Positions 37,305 through 46,091 of a DNA stretch of 64,000 nucleotides are shown here, one piece after another. The DNA lies in the NCBI RefSeq assembly GCF_011759365.1, contig NZ_JAARLZ010000001.1:62001-126000 (forward strand), written 5' to 3'. The DNA is from Luteibacter anthropi (GTDB lineage Bacteria; Pseudomonadota; Gammaproteobacteria; Xanthomonadales; Rhodanobacteraceae). Made by a program: the position numbers and the translations under genes. The notes under the pieces are model-generated. The model saw only the letters and a program-made list of their open reading frames with translations, made no database searches and was not told where the DNA came from. Within the stretch, counting starts at the first letter, position 1. Every line of letters starts with the position of its first letter.

Positions 37305-38906
37305 ATGCAGGAACGCAAACCCCGCTCCACACGTCATCCGCTGGCCATGGGCATCCTGGCTGCCTGTCTTTTCCATGCAGGCGATACGCTGGCCTCCACG
37401 ACCGATCTCGACTGGGATACCTGCGAGCGCTCCAATCCGTATATCGGCGAGGAACATCCGGGCACCAGCGTGCTGTGCGCCAGTCTCCGCGTGCCCCTGG
37501 ACTACCGCAACCCCACCGGGAAGACGACCGAGGTGCAGGTCATGCGCGTACGTCATGGCCACATCGACACGCCACGCAAGGCCATCTTCTTCAACTTCGG
37601 TGGCCCCGGCCACGACCCGCGTGAAACGCTTGAGCGAACCGCCGTGAACTGGGTCGATGTCGCGCCGGATGACGAAGTGTTCGGCGAATTCAACAAGGTC
37701 GCCGGGCAGTTCGATCTCATCACGCTCGTGCCCCGCGGCATGAACCCCGATAACCGCCTGGAGTGCGACTACGATCGCGAACTCCCCCTGCATGAGCTGT
37801 ATGAAAACCGTGACAGCAACCGTGCATGGCGTGGACTCCTGGAGCTGACACGAAACTATGCGAGGAACTGTGGCCCCGCCTCGCAAGCACTGGGTGTGGA
37901 CACCGATACCTATGTGAAAGACATCGAATCCCTTCGCATGGCCAGCGGTTACGACAAATTATCGTTCTACGGAGCATCTTATGGTTCGCTGACCGCGCTC
38001 TGGTACGGCGCCAGCTATCCGGACCGGGTAAGCCACATGGTGCTGGACGGTGTCATGGACGTCACCAGGACGTGGAACGACATCGTCAAGACGGACCTCG
38101 CGCGCCGCGACCAGGCCCTCATCGACGCAGCGGTGCAGCCTGCCGCCAACGATGCTCAGGCCTACGGGCTGGGGATGCAGGCCGGCAGCGTGCTGGTGAA
38201 GCTCATGCGCATGCCGCTGTCGCTGCGGGTGGCGTGGCAGGCCGACATCGAAACGCCCGAAGACGTGCTGGCTGCCGTCACGCTGTCGAACTGGCTGACG
38301 AACGGGATGACGCTACGCCAGGTGCGCGCAGCCCTCGACACCCACGACTTCAGCAAGGACACGCAGGTCAACCATGCCACCATCGTGGCAGCTGCGCATC
38401 TGTACGCGGCTATTCCGCGTCCGCCCATGCTTCACCGCACGGGCAACGACGAATCCGATATCTCTACCGGCACCAACCTTGCCGTGCAATGCAACGATGC
38501 TCCCTGGGAACGGAACGTCGATACCTGGCGGCGGTTCCTGCTCAACAGTATCGGCTGGTCGTTCAGTCTGGGCGAAGGCGATATCGTGACCTCGCTGGTG
38601 TGCGCCCAATGGCCACGCACGCAGAATCGTTTCCCTGATGTCCGCAAGCTGGCGAAACTGCCTCCGGCACTCATCCTCAACGGCGAATACGACCGCACCA
38701 CGACCTGGGAGGGTGCCCGTGCCACCATGGCACTGATGCCCCGAGCACGGGCCGTGCTCGCACGCGACACCAGCGATCATGGCCTGCTCGGCAAGAGCCT
38801 CTCGCCGTGTATCGAACGAACCGCCGCCCGTTACCTGCTGACCGGCGCACTGCCGGCCAGCGCCGTCACCAAGTGCCACTACGAGCCCATGCCCGACAAA
38901 CGCTGA
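37305..38906 (+). CDS. Secreted S33-type alpha/beta hydrolase (intact triad), second array
   Basis: 533 residues, most similar by eye to the broken paralogue at 21461 (shared CNDAPWERNVDTW/CNDTPWDRSLDNW block). The signal peptide region is GILAACLFHAGDTLAS; LAAC could be a lipobox but the following TLAS looks like a normal signal peptidase site. Triad complete: Ser225 in FYGASYGSL, Asp in LNGEYDRTTTW, His in TSDHGLLG; oxyanion FNFGGPG. Expected to be a periplasmic or surface aminopeptidase-like hydrolase. AAGGAC precedes ATG. Confidence 0.85.
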   Translation: MQERKPRSTRHPLAMGILAACLFHAGDTLASTTDLDWDTCERSNPYIGEEHPGTSVLCASLRVPLDYRNPTGKTTEVQVMRVRHGHIDTPRKAIFFNFGGPGHDPRETLERTAVNWVDVAPDDEVFGEFNKVAGQFDLITLVPRGMNPDNRLECDYDRELPLHELYENRDSNRAWRGLLELTRNYARNCGPASQALGVDTDTYVKDIESLRMASGYDKLSFYGASYGSLTALWYGASYPDRVSHMVLDGVMDVTRTWNDIVKTDLARRDQALIDAAVQPAANDAQAYGLGMQAGSVLVKLMRMPLSLRVAWQADIETPEDVLAAVTLSNWLTNGMTLRQVRAALDTHDFSKDTQVNHATIVAAAHLYAAIPRPPMLHRTGNDESDISTGTNLAVQCNDAPWERNVDTWRRFLLNSIGWSFSLGEGDIVTSLVCAQWPRTQNRFPDVRKLAKLPPALILNGEYDRTTTWEGARATMALMPRARAVLARDTSDHGLLGKSLSPCIERTAARYLLTGALPASAVTKCHYEPMPDKR

Positions 38907-38941
38907 ACGCCTTCCCATCGACGTTGCTGACCTGGCTTCCT

Positions 38942-38972
38942 TGCCGGAGGACTACACAAGCGTCCTCCGGCA
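38942..38972. terminator. 11-bp hairpin between the paired hydrolases
   Basis: TGCCGGAGGAC (38942-38952), a 9-base loop and GTCCTCCGGCA (38962-38972) form a perfect stem between the active hydrolase and its inactive partner. No T-run follows. It resembles the hairpin at 24691-24711 in the first array by position, though not by sequence. Confidence 0.45.
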
Positions 38973-39035
38973 CCTCTATCCGATGGCGGGCGCCAACCCT
39001 AGTGTCATGGGTTTGAATGGACAAGGACGCCCCTC

Positions 39036-40505
39036 ATGGATCGCATCGTGCCTTCCGTTTTTCGCCACGCCTGGCTGCCGCTGCTTGCTCTGGCGGCCAG
39101 CCAGGACGCTGGCGCCACACCTGTCGCCTGGACCCCTTCGGCCACGCCGGGCGTTGACTGCACCAGCCTCTCCGTTCCACTCGATTATCACGGCGATACA
39201 GCGGAAACCCGCCAGATCGAGGTCTGTCGGATGCGTCCGGCGGAACCGGCACACCGACGTGGCGTCATGCTGCTGGTTCCAGGGGAGAGCGACCTGACAC
39301 CTGCCCAGGCGCTTAGCCAGCAGGTCGAGCGTTGGAGGCAGAGCACGCTCGACGACTGGAAGGCGCTGGCACGCACCTTCGATGTGGTCACCGTCGCCCC
39401 TCGCGGACTGACACCCGGTGCCGACAATGCCTGCCTGTCGGCAGCCGACGAGGGCGGCCTCGCTACCTACCGCCGCTTCGGCATCGATACCTCAGCGGCC
39501 AATCTTGATGCGGCGGCCAATCGTGCCGTCCTGCTGGCCTTCACGTGTTCCGGTGACTCCATGGCCCCCTACGCAGGCATCCGCCAGCGCCTGGGCGACA
39601 TCGAGAGTCTGCGCAGCCGGCTGGGTGAAGACTTCGGCGCCATCTACGCCACGGGGCAAGGCGCCTGGGTCGTCGCCCGGTATCTCGCCGTCCATCCTGG
39701 CGCCATGTCTCCCGTGGTCCTGGACAGCCCCGTGGATTTCACCGCCACCCGCTGGGGGGCCACACTATCGGGCCTGATGGCGCGCGGCGCGCTCTACCGG
39801 AATGCATTATCTCTCGTCGATGCATCCATCGATGCGACGGCGGGATTTGCACGACTTCCCGCCTGGTTCCGCGTACTGGTGGACGACCATATCGCCGAAC
39901 CCCGCGTCCTGAAGAACGCACTGGAGGTCGGCCGCTGCATGGCATCGGCATCGCCCGAGCTGCGGCCCTACTGTGCAAAAGGCTACGGCCCAGTGGGGGC
40001 GGACTTCCTTCCGGACGCCACCTTCCGCCTGATTGCGTCGGACTCACCTTCCGACCAGGAGAACCTGTCCGGTAGCGGGCGCAAACCCACCTCGCAGGCC
40101 CATACGCGTGACGTCATCGCTCGCGCATGCGTGGATGACGATTCCTATCGCGCTCCCCTTGGCCTATGGAAGCAACGCATCGTCGGGCTGGATCGTGAGG
40201 CACCGCTGGCGCAATACGGCGAAGGCTTCGTCGGCATGGTCTGCTCGCACTGGCTGCGCAACGTGGCGCCGACGCCGGTACATCCGGATGCCGGCAATAC
40301 GCCGGTGCTGGCATTGCGCAAGGAAGGCGATACCGCGGCGATGCATACCGATATCGTCAAGGCGATGGCATCGACACGCCATGGCACGCTGGTCATGAGC
40401 AAGGACCCCGTCATGCATGACGCCTGTGCGGCGCACCTTGCCCGGGCGTTCCTCATCGACGGGCATCGCCCGGCGACGCCCCTCGTGAACTGCGCCGCCG
40501 AGTGA
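39036..40505 (+). CDS. Secreted S33-type hydrolase paralogue without nucleophile Ser, second array
   Basis: 489 residues with signal peptide (LPLLALAASQDAGA). The nucleophile elbow reads ATGQG, with Gly207 for Ser, and the oxyanion block is LLVPGES instead of GGPG. An Asp (KEGDTAAM) remains at the acid position, but the C-terminal His loop is shortened (SKDPVMHDACAAH). It keeps the family DIESLRSRLGEDF and HLARAFLIDGHRP blocks. It is a likely pseudo-enzyme that follows an active paralogue, repeating the order seen in the first array. It ends 15 bp from the convergent LysR gene. Confidence 0.76.
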   Translation: MDRIVPSVFRHAWLPLLALAASQDAGATPVAWTPSATPGVDCTSLSVPLDYHGDTAETRQIEVCRMRPAEPAHRRGVMLLVPGESDLTPAQALSQQVERWRQSTLDDWKALARTFDVVTVAPRGLTPGADNACLSAADEGGLATYRRFGIDTSAANLDAAANRAVLLAFTCSGDSMAPYAGIRQRLGDIESLRSRLGEDFGAIYATGQGAWVVARYLAVHPGAMSPVVLDSPVDFTATRWGATLSGLMARGALYRNALSLVDASIDATAGFARLPAWFRVLVDDHIAEPRVLKNALEVGRCMASASPELRPYCAKGYGPVGADFLPDATFRLIASDSPSDQENLSGSGRKPTSQAHTRDVIARACVDDDSYRAPLGLWKQRIVGLDREAPLAQYGEGFVGMVCSHWLRNVAPTPVHPDAGNTPVLALRKEGDTAAMHTDIVKAMASTRHGTLVMSKDPVMHDACAAHLARAFLIDGHRPATPLVNCAAE

Positions 40506-40520
40506 CCTGACCGCCGGCGG

Positions 40521-41504
40521 TCAGGCGACCTTCGCCACCGCCGGCATCGCCATCTTCTGCATCTTCATGAGTTCGGCCTGCTGCTGTTCCACGATCTTGC
40601 ACTGCGGTTCGCTTGTGCGCTGGAACAACTCGCTGGTCCACTCGATAAAGGCCTGCACGCGCGCCGAAAGGTGGCGCTTCTGCGGGTAGACGATCCACAG
40701 GTTGGAGCCAGTGGAAATCGTGTCAGTCATGATAATTTCCAGCATGCCCTTCTCCAGTGCGCATGCGGCAAGGCAATGCGGCGCCTGGATGATGCCCAGG
40801 CCCGCGATGGCGGCCTGGATCACCGACTCGCCGTCATTGATCAGCATGTGTGCGTCCACGTCCACCGAGACGCGGCCGCCCGGAGTGTCGAACTGCCACT
40901 GCGACGGCTTGCCCGTGCTGGGGTGCACGAAGTTCACCGTCTTGTGCTGGCGCAACTCCTCGATGGTCGAGGGCGTGCCGTGACGGCCGAGGTAGCCTGG
41001 CGAGGCGCACAGCACGTTGCTGAAGTGGCCGATCTTGCGTGCGATGAGGCTCGAATCGGCCAGTTCGCCCATGCGGATGGCGCAGTCGAAGCCTTCCTCG
41101 TTCAGGTCGAACGGGAAATCGCACATGGTCATTTCGAGGCGGATATCGGGGAAACGGCGCTCGAATTCCGCGAGATTCGGGATGAGCGCGGCACGCCCCA
41201 CGGCCGATGACGCGGCCACCTTCAGCTTGCCCGCCGGCTTGGTCCTGGCGTAGCCCAGGGCCTCCGTGGCCTCGGTGAGATCTGCAAGTATCTCCTTGCA
41301 TCGTGCGTAGAACGCGGAGCCATCGTCGGTCAACCGCAGCGAACGTGTCGAGCGGAAGAAAAGGCGCGCCCCGAGGTTTTCTTCCAGGCGGGAAATAGCC
41401 CGGCTCACCCCCGAGGGGGTCATCTCCAGATGCTGCGCCGCGGCGGAAAAACTCTTCGCCTCGACCACCCGGACAAACACGCTGATAGCGGAAAAGTCTT
41501 CCAT
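40521..41504 (-). CDS. LysR-family transcriptional regulator
   Basis: 327 residues. The N-terminal winged helix (FSAISVFVRVVEAKSFSAAAQHLEMTPSGVSRAISRLEENLGARLF) is typical of the CrgA/MexT-related LysR group. The effector domain follows (KLKVAASSAVGRAALIPNL, GYLGRHGTPSTIEEL, GLGIIQAPHCLA). It is divergent from an RND operon, as MexT is from mexEF-oprN in Pseudomonas aeruginosa, so it probably activates that operon. The C-terminal tail (about 30 residues, Gln/Met-rich: EQQQAELMKMQKMAM) is longer than usual. Confidence 0.9.
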   Translation of the reverse strand: MEDFSAISVFVRVVEAKSFSAAAQHLEMTPSGVSRAISRLEENLGARLFFRSTRSLRLTDDGSAFYARCKEILADLTEATEALGYARTKPAGKLKVAASSAVGRAALIPNLAEFERRFPDIRLEMTMCDFPFDLNEEGFDCAIRMGELADSSLIARKIGHFSNVLCASPGYLGRHGTPSTIEELRQHKTVNFVHPSTGKPSQWQFDTPGGRVSVDVDAHMLINDGESVIQAAIAGLGIIQAPHCLAACALEKGMLEIIMTDTISTGSNLWIVYPQKRHLSARVQAFIEWTSELFQRTSEPQCKIVEQQQAELMKMQKMAMPAVAKVA

Positions 41505-41617
41505 CGCCGACTCCCCAAAGGATGCATTCGTGACTGGCCGTCACAGGCGAGGTGATTGTAGACCCATTTTTCGCTTGACGGGCAAGACCTAGATTTCGCC
41601 ACCTGAAGCGGACCGCC

Positions 41618-41648
41618 TTGACCTCAACTTAAGTTGAGGCTCGATCAT
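41618..41648 (+). promoter_or_regulatory. MerR/SoxR-type promoter of the RND operon
   Basis: CCTCAACTTAAGTTGAGG (41622-41639) is a perfect 18-bp palindrome. It overlaps a -35 hexamer TTGACC (41618-41623) and is followed, after a 19-bp spacer, by GATCAT (41643-41648) as -10. This over-long spacer with a central dyad is the hallmark of MerR-family activated promoters. The palindrome differs from the SoxR box CCTCAAGTTAACTTGAGG only by one inverted G/C pair. No MerR-family gene lies in the window. Confidence 0.72.
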
Positions 41649-41689
41649 GCGGCACCGCAACGCCATTCCGATCAGCTCCCAGGACTACC

Positions 41690-42889
41690 ATGAAGAAGAA
41701 AATCCTGTTCGGTTCGTCCGCCCTGGCGGTTGCGATTGCGTCGGCCCTCTGGTTGAGCGCGGGTGGTCCCAGCCACGCCGCCGAGCCGGCGGCCGCCATG
41801 CCAGCCCCCGAAGTCACCGTCGCCCAGGTCCTCCTGCGCCCGGTCGCCGACACTGCCGCCTTCACCGGCCGCATCCAGTCGGTGGACACCATCCAGATCA
41901 AGCCCCGCGTCAGCGGCTATATCGACTCGGCCCATTTCCGCGAAGGCGCCTCGGTGAAGAAGGGCGACCTGCTCTTCACCATCGACCCGCGCCCGTACAC
42001 GGCCGAAGTGGACCGCCTGGCGGCCAACCTGATCCAGGCCAAGGCCCAGGCGAAGCTCGCCGATGCCAACGCCGCCCGCGGCACGAAGCTGGTGGAACAG
42101 CACGCCGTGTCGCGTGAAGAGGCCGACAGCCTCGACACCGCCTCGGCCAGCGCCCGCGCCCAGGTTGCTTCGACCCAGGCTGCGCTCGACGCCGCCCAGC
42201 TCAACCTCTCGTTCACCCAGGTGCGCGCACCGGTCGACGGCAAGGTCAGCAATCAGCTGATTACCCCGGGCAACCTCGTCACCCCGAACGACACGCTGAC
42301 CAGCGTGGTGAGCGTGGACCCGATGTACGTCTACTTCGACGTGGACGAGCAGAGCTTCCTGAAACTCGATCGCCTGCGCCGCCAGAACGGCCGCGCGCCG
42401 GAAGTGGAAATGGGCCTGGCTGACGAAGACGGCTACCCGCACAAGGGCAAGATCGATTTCGTCGACAACCAGATTCGCAGCGGCGCCGGCACGATCCGCC
42501 TGCGCGCGGTGTTCCCGAATGCCGATGGTGCCTACACCGCCGGCCTGTTCGCACGCGTCGAACTGCAAAGCGGAGATACCCAGCCGCGTGCCCTCATCGA
42601 CGACAAGGCCGTGGGCACCGATCTCGGCAACAAGTTCGTCTACGTGCTCGGCAAGGACAAGAAGGTGGAATACCGCCGCGTGTCCACCGGCGCGCTCGTC
42701 GATGGCCTGCGTGTCGTCGAGGGCGTGAATGCCGAAGACGTGGTGGTGGTGAACGGTCTGCAGCACGTGCGTCCCGGCGTCGAAGTGAACGCCAAGCGCG
42801 TCGCCATGACCTCGCTCACGCCAGACAACGGACGCAGCGTCGCGTCACGCCGGGCAGGCGTGGACAGCGTCGCCCAGAACCAGGACTGA
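41690..42889 (+). CDS. RND efflux periplasmic adaptor (MexE/AcrA type)
   Basis: 399 residues with a cleaved N-terminal signal or anchor (ILFGSSALAVAIASALWLSAGG). Adaptor motifs: FTGRIQSVDTIQIKPRVSGYI and FREGASVKKGDLLFTIDPRPY (lipoyl half), the coiled-coil hairpin (QAKAQAKLADANAARGTKL...), LSFTQVRAPVDGKVSNQLI and a C-terminal membrane-proximal domain (YVLGKDKKVEYRRVS). It links the RND pump to the outer-membrane channel. First gene of a four-gene operon under the SoxR-box-like promoter. Confidence 0.94.
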   Translation: MKKKILFGSSALAVAIASALWLSAGGPSHAAEPAAAMPAPEVTVAQVLLRPVADTAAFTGRIQSVDTIQIKPRVSGYIDSAHFREGASVKKGDLLFTIDPRPYTAEVDRLAANLIQAKAQAKLADANAARGTKLVEQHAVSREEADSLDTASASARAQVASTQAALDAAQLNLSFTQVRAPVDGKVSNQLITPGNLVTPNDTLTSVVSVDPMYVYFDVDEQSFLKLDRLRRQNGRAPEVEMGLADEDGYPHKGKIDFVDNQIRSGAGTIRLRAVFPNADGAYTAGLFARVELQSGDTQPRALIDDKAVGTDLGNKFVYVLGKDKKVEYRRVSTGALVDGLRVVEGVNAEDVVVVNGLQHVRPGVEVNAKRVAMTSLTPDNGRSVASRRAGVDSVAQNQD

Positions 42890-42896
42890 TCCTTCC

Positions 42897-45800
42897 ATGA
42901 AAATCGCCCAATTCTTCGTCGAACGGCCGATCCTCGCGGGCGTGCTGTCGGTGCTGTTCCTGATCGCGGGCGGTATCGCCGTGTTCAAGCTGCCGATCAG
43001 CGAATACCCGGAAGTGGTGCCGCCCACGGTGGTGGTGAAAGCCACCTACCCTGGCGCCAACCCCAAGGTGATCGCCGAAACCGTCGCCACGCCGCTCGAA
43101 GAGCAGATCAACGGCGTGGAAGGCATGCTCTACACCTCGTCGCAGTCCACCAGCGACGGCGCGATGACCCTCACCGTGACCTTCGCCCTCGGCACCGACC
43201 TGGACAACGCCCAGGTGCAGGTGCAGAACCGCGTGTCGCAGGCGCTGCCGCGCCTGCCCGAGGAAGTGCAGCGCCTCGGCGTCACCACCAACAAGAGCTC
43301 GCCCGACCTGACGATGGTGGTTCACCTCACCTCGCCGGATCACCGTTACGACATGCTCTACCTGTCGAACTACGCCCGCACGCACATCAAGGACCAGCTC
43401 GCCCGCCTGGACGGCGTGGGTGACGTGCAGCTGTTCGGCGCCGGCGAATACAGCATGCGCATCTGGATGAACCCGGAGAAGCTCGCCATCCGCAACCTCA
43501 CCACGGGCGACGTGGTGAAGGCGATCCGCGAGCAGAACATCGAGGTGGCCGCCGGTGCACTGAACGCGCCCCCGGGCCCGAACAGCAATGCCTTCCAGGT
43601 CAACATCAACACGCGCGGCCGTCTCATTACCGAAGACGACTTCCTCAACATCATCGTCCGCAGCGATGCCAGCGGTTCGGTCACCCACCTGCGCGACGTC
43701 GCACGCGTGGAACTGGGCTCGAACAACTACGCGCTGCGCAGCCTGCTGAACAACCGCGAGGCGGTGGCGATTCCCATCTTCCAGCGCCCGGGCTCGAACG
43801 CGATCGCGATCTCCGACGAAGTGCGCAAGGAGATGGCCGAGCTGAAGAAGGATTTCCCCCAGGGCGTGGACTTCTCCATCGTCTACGACCCGACGGTGTT
43901 CGTGCGCGGCTCCATCGACGCCGTGGTGCACACGCTGTTCGAGGCCATCGTGCTCGTGGTGCTGGTGGTGATCCTGTTCCTGCAGACCTGGCGCGCCTCG
44001 ATCATCCCGCTGGTGGCCGTGCCCGTCTCGCTGATCGGCACCTTCGCGATCATGTACATCGCGGGCTTCTCGCTCAACGCGCTGTCGCTGTTCGGCCTGG
44101 TGCTGGCCATCGGTATCGTGGTGGACGACGCCATCGTGGTGGTGGAAAACGTGGAGCGCCATATCGAGCATGGCCTCGATCCGAAGATGGCCACGCGCCA
44201 GGCCATGACCGAAGTGACCGGCCCCATCGTCGCCACGGCCCTCGTACTGTGCGCCGTGTTCGTGCCAGCCGCCTTCATCAGCGGCCTCACCGGCCAGTTC
44301 TATCGCCAGTTCGCGCTGACCATCGCCATCTCGACGGTGATCTCGGCCTTCAACTCGCTGACCCTGAGCCCGGCGCTGTCGGCCATCCTGCTCAAGGGCC
44401 ATAACGAGCCGAAGGACAAGCTCACGATCTGGATGGACAAGAGCCTCGGCTGGCTGTTCCGTCCGTTCAACCGCACCTTCGAACGTGCAGCCAATGGCTA
44501 TGTGAGCGGCGTGCAGAAGATCCTGCGCTTCTCGGCCATCGTGCTGGTGATCTACGCGGGCCTCGTCGGCCTCGCTTTCCTCGGCTTCTCCAAGACGCCG
44601 ACCGGCTTCGTGCCCCCGCAGGACAAGCAGTACCTGGTGTCGTTTGCGCAGCTGCCCGATGCCGCCTCGCTCGATCGTACCGAAAACGTGATCCGCCGCA
44701 TGGGCGATATCGCGCTGGCACAGCCTGGCGTGGAAAGCGCCGTGCAGTTCCCGGGCCTGTCGATCAACGGCTTCACCAACAGCACCAACGCCGGCATCGT
44801 GTTCGTCACGCTGAAGCCGTTCGAGGAGCGTCGTTCGGCCGACCTCTCGGCCAATGCCATCGCCGCTGCCCTGAATGCCAAGTTCGCGTCGGTGCAGGAT
44901 GCGTACATCGCGATCTTCCCGCCGCCGCCCGTGAACGGCCTCGGCACGATCGGCGGTTTCCGCATGCAGATCGAAGACCGCGCCGACCTTGGCTTCGAGG
45001 AGCTGTTCAAGCAGACCCAGGGCGTGATCGCCGCCAGCCACAAGACGCCCGAGCTTGCCGGCCTGTTCACCAGCTACCAGGTGAGCGTGCCGCAGTTCGA
45101 CGCCGACGTGGATCGCGAGAAGGCCAAGTCCGAAGGCATCGACCTGGGCGACGTGTTCCAGACCATGCAGGCCTACCTCGGCTCGCTCTACGTCAACGAC
45201 TTCAACCGCTTCGGCCGCACCTACCAGGTGAACGTGTCCGCGGAGCCGTCGTTCCGTCATGAGCCCTCGGACATCGTGGGCCTGAAGACGCGCAACGCCA
45301 ACGGCGATCTGATTCCGCTGGGTTCGTTCCTCACCGTGCGCCAGACCAACGGCCCGGATCGCGTGCAGCACTACAACGGCTTCCCCACCGCCGAAATCAA
45401 CGGCGGCCCGGCCCCGGGTTACAGCACGGGCCAGGCGCAGGATGCGATGGAAGCACTGGTGAAGGCCAACCTGCCCAACGGCATGACCTTCGAGTGGACG
45501 GAACTGACGTATCAGCAGATCCTCGCCGGCAACACCGCGGTGCTGGTGTTCCCGCTGTCGGTGCTGCTCGTGTTTCTGGTGCTGGCGTCGCTGTACGAAA
45601 GCCTCAGCCTGCCGCTGGCCGTGATCCTGATCGTGCCGATGGTGCTGCTGTCCGCCATCTTCGGTGTGCTCATCACCGGTGGCGACAACAACATCTTTAC
45701 CCAGATCGGCCTGATCGTTCTGGTGGGCCTGGCGTGCAAGAACGCGATCCTGATCGTGGAATTCGCCCGCGAAGCCGAAATCGAAGGCATGAACCGCGTG

Positions 45801-46088
45801 GATGCCGTGCTCGAAGCGGCCCGACTGCGACTGCGCCCGATCCTGATGACGTCCTTCGCGTTCATCATGGGCGTGGTGCCGCTGGTCACCTCGCACGGTG
45901 CCGGTGCGGAAATGCGTCACGCCATGGGTGTGGCCGTGTTCTCCGGCATGCTCGGCGTCACCTTCTTCGGCCTGATCTTCACCCCGCTCTTCTATGTGCT
46001 GATCCGCGCGTGGAACGAGCGCACCGAGGCCCGTCGCGCCATCCGCCGCGAACGCCGCCTCACCGCCCATGCAGCACGGGAGTCGTAA
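42897..46088 (+). CDS. RND efflux pump, HAE1 family (MexF/AcrB type)
   Basis: 1063 residues, full length for hydrophobe/amphiphile RND pumps, with 12 membrane helices and two large periplasmic loops. Seen: N-terminal FFVERPILAGVLSVLFLIAGG, PEVVPPTVVV, the proton-relay Asp pair in helix 4 (GLVLAIGIVVDDAIVVVENVERH), and the second-half block RPILMTSFAFIMGVVPL. Substrates of MexF-like pumps include chloramphenicol, quinolones and other small aromatic compounds; for this copy they are unknown. 7 bp after the adaptor gene. Confidence 0.96.
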   Translation: MKIAQFFVERPILAGVLSVLFLIAGGIAVFKLPISEYPEVVPPTVVVKATYPGANPKVIAETVATPLEEQINGVEGMLYTSSQSTSDGAMTLTVTFALGTDLDNAQVQVQNRVSQALPRLPEEVQRLGVTTNKSSPDLTMVVHLTSPDHRYDMLYLSNYARTHIKDQLARLDGVGDVQLFGAGEYSMRIWMNPEKLAIRNLTTGDVVKAIREQNIEVAAGALNAPPGPNSNAFQVNINTRGRLITEDDFLNIIVRSDASGSVTHLRDVARVELGSNNYALRSLLNNREAVAIPIFQRPGSNAIAISDEVRKEMAELKKDFPQGVDFSIVYDPTVFVRGSIDAVVHTLFEAIVLVVLVVILFLQTWRASIIPLVAVPVSLIGTFAIMYIAGFSLNALSLFGLVLAIGIVVDDAIVVVENVERHIEHGLDPKMATRQAMTEVTGPIVATALVLCAVFVPAAFISGLTGQFYRQFALTIAISTVISAFNSLTLSPALSAILLKGHNEPKDKLTIWMDKSLGWLFRPFNRTFERAANGYVSGVQKILRFSAIVLVIYAGLVGLAFLGFSKTPTGFVPPQDKQYLVSFAQLPDAASLDRTENVIRRMGDIALAQPGVESAVQFPGLSINGFTNSTNAGIVFVTLKPFEERRSADLSANAIAAALNAKFASVQDAYIAIFPPPPVNGLGTIGGFRMQIEDRADLGFEELFKQTQGVIAASHKTPELAGLFTSYQVSVPQFDADVDREKAKSEGIDLGDVFQTMQAYLGSLYVNDFNRFGRTYQVNVSAEPSFRHEPSDIVGLKTRNANGDLIPLGSFLTVRQTNGPDRVQHYNGFPTAEINGGPAPGYSTGQAQDAMEALVKANLPNGMTFEWTELTYQQILAGNTAVLVFPLSVLLVFLVLASLYESLSLPLAVILIVPMVLLSAIFGVLITGGDNNIFTQIGLIVLVGLACKNAILIVEFAREAEIEGMNRVDAVLEAARLRLRPILMTSFAFIMGVVPLVTSHGAGAEMRHAMGVAVFSGMLGVTFFGLIFTPLFYVLIRAWNERTEARRAIRRERRLTAHAARES

Positions 46089-46091
46089 GTC

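Noticed and set aside
37305-37400. Lipobox LAAC in the hydrolase at 37305
   Set aside because: A regular signal peptidase I site (TLAS) follows within ten residues and the hydrophobic core continues past the Cys; left undecided and not called a lipoprotein.
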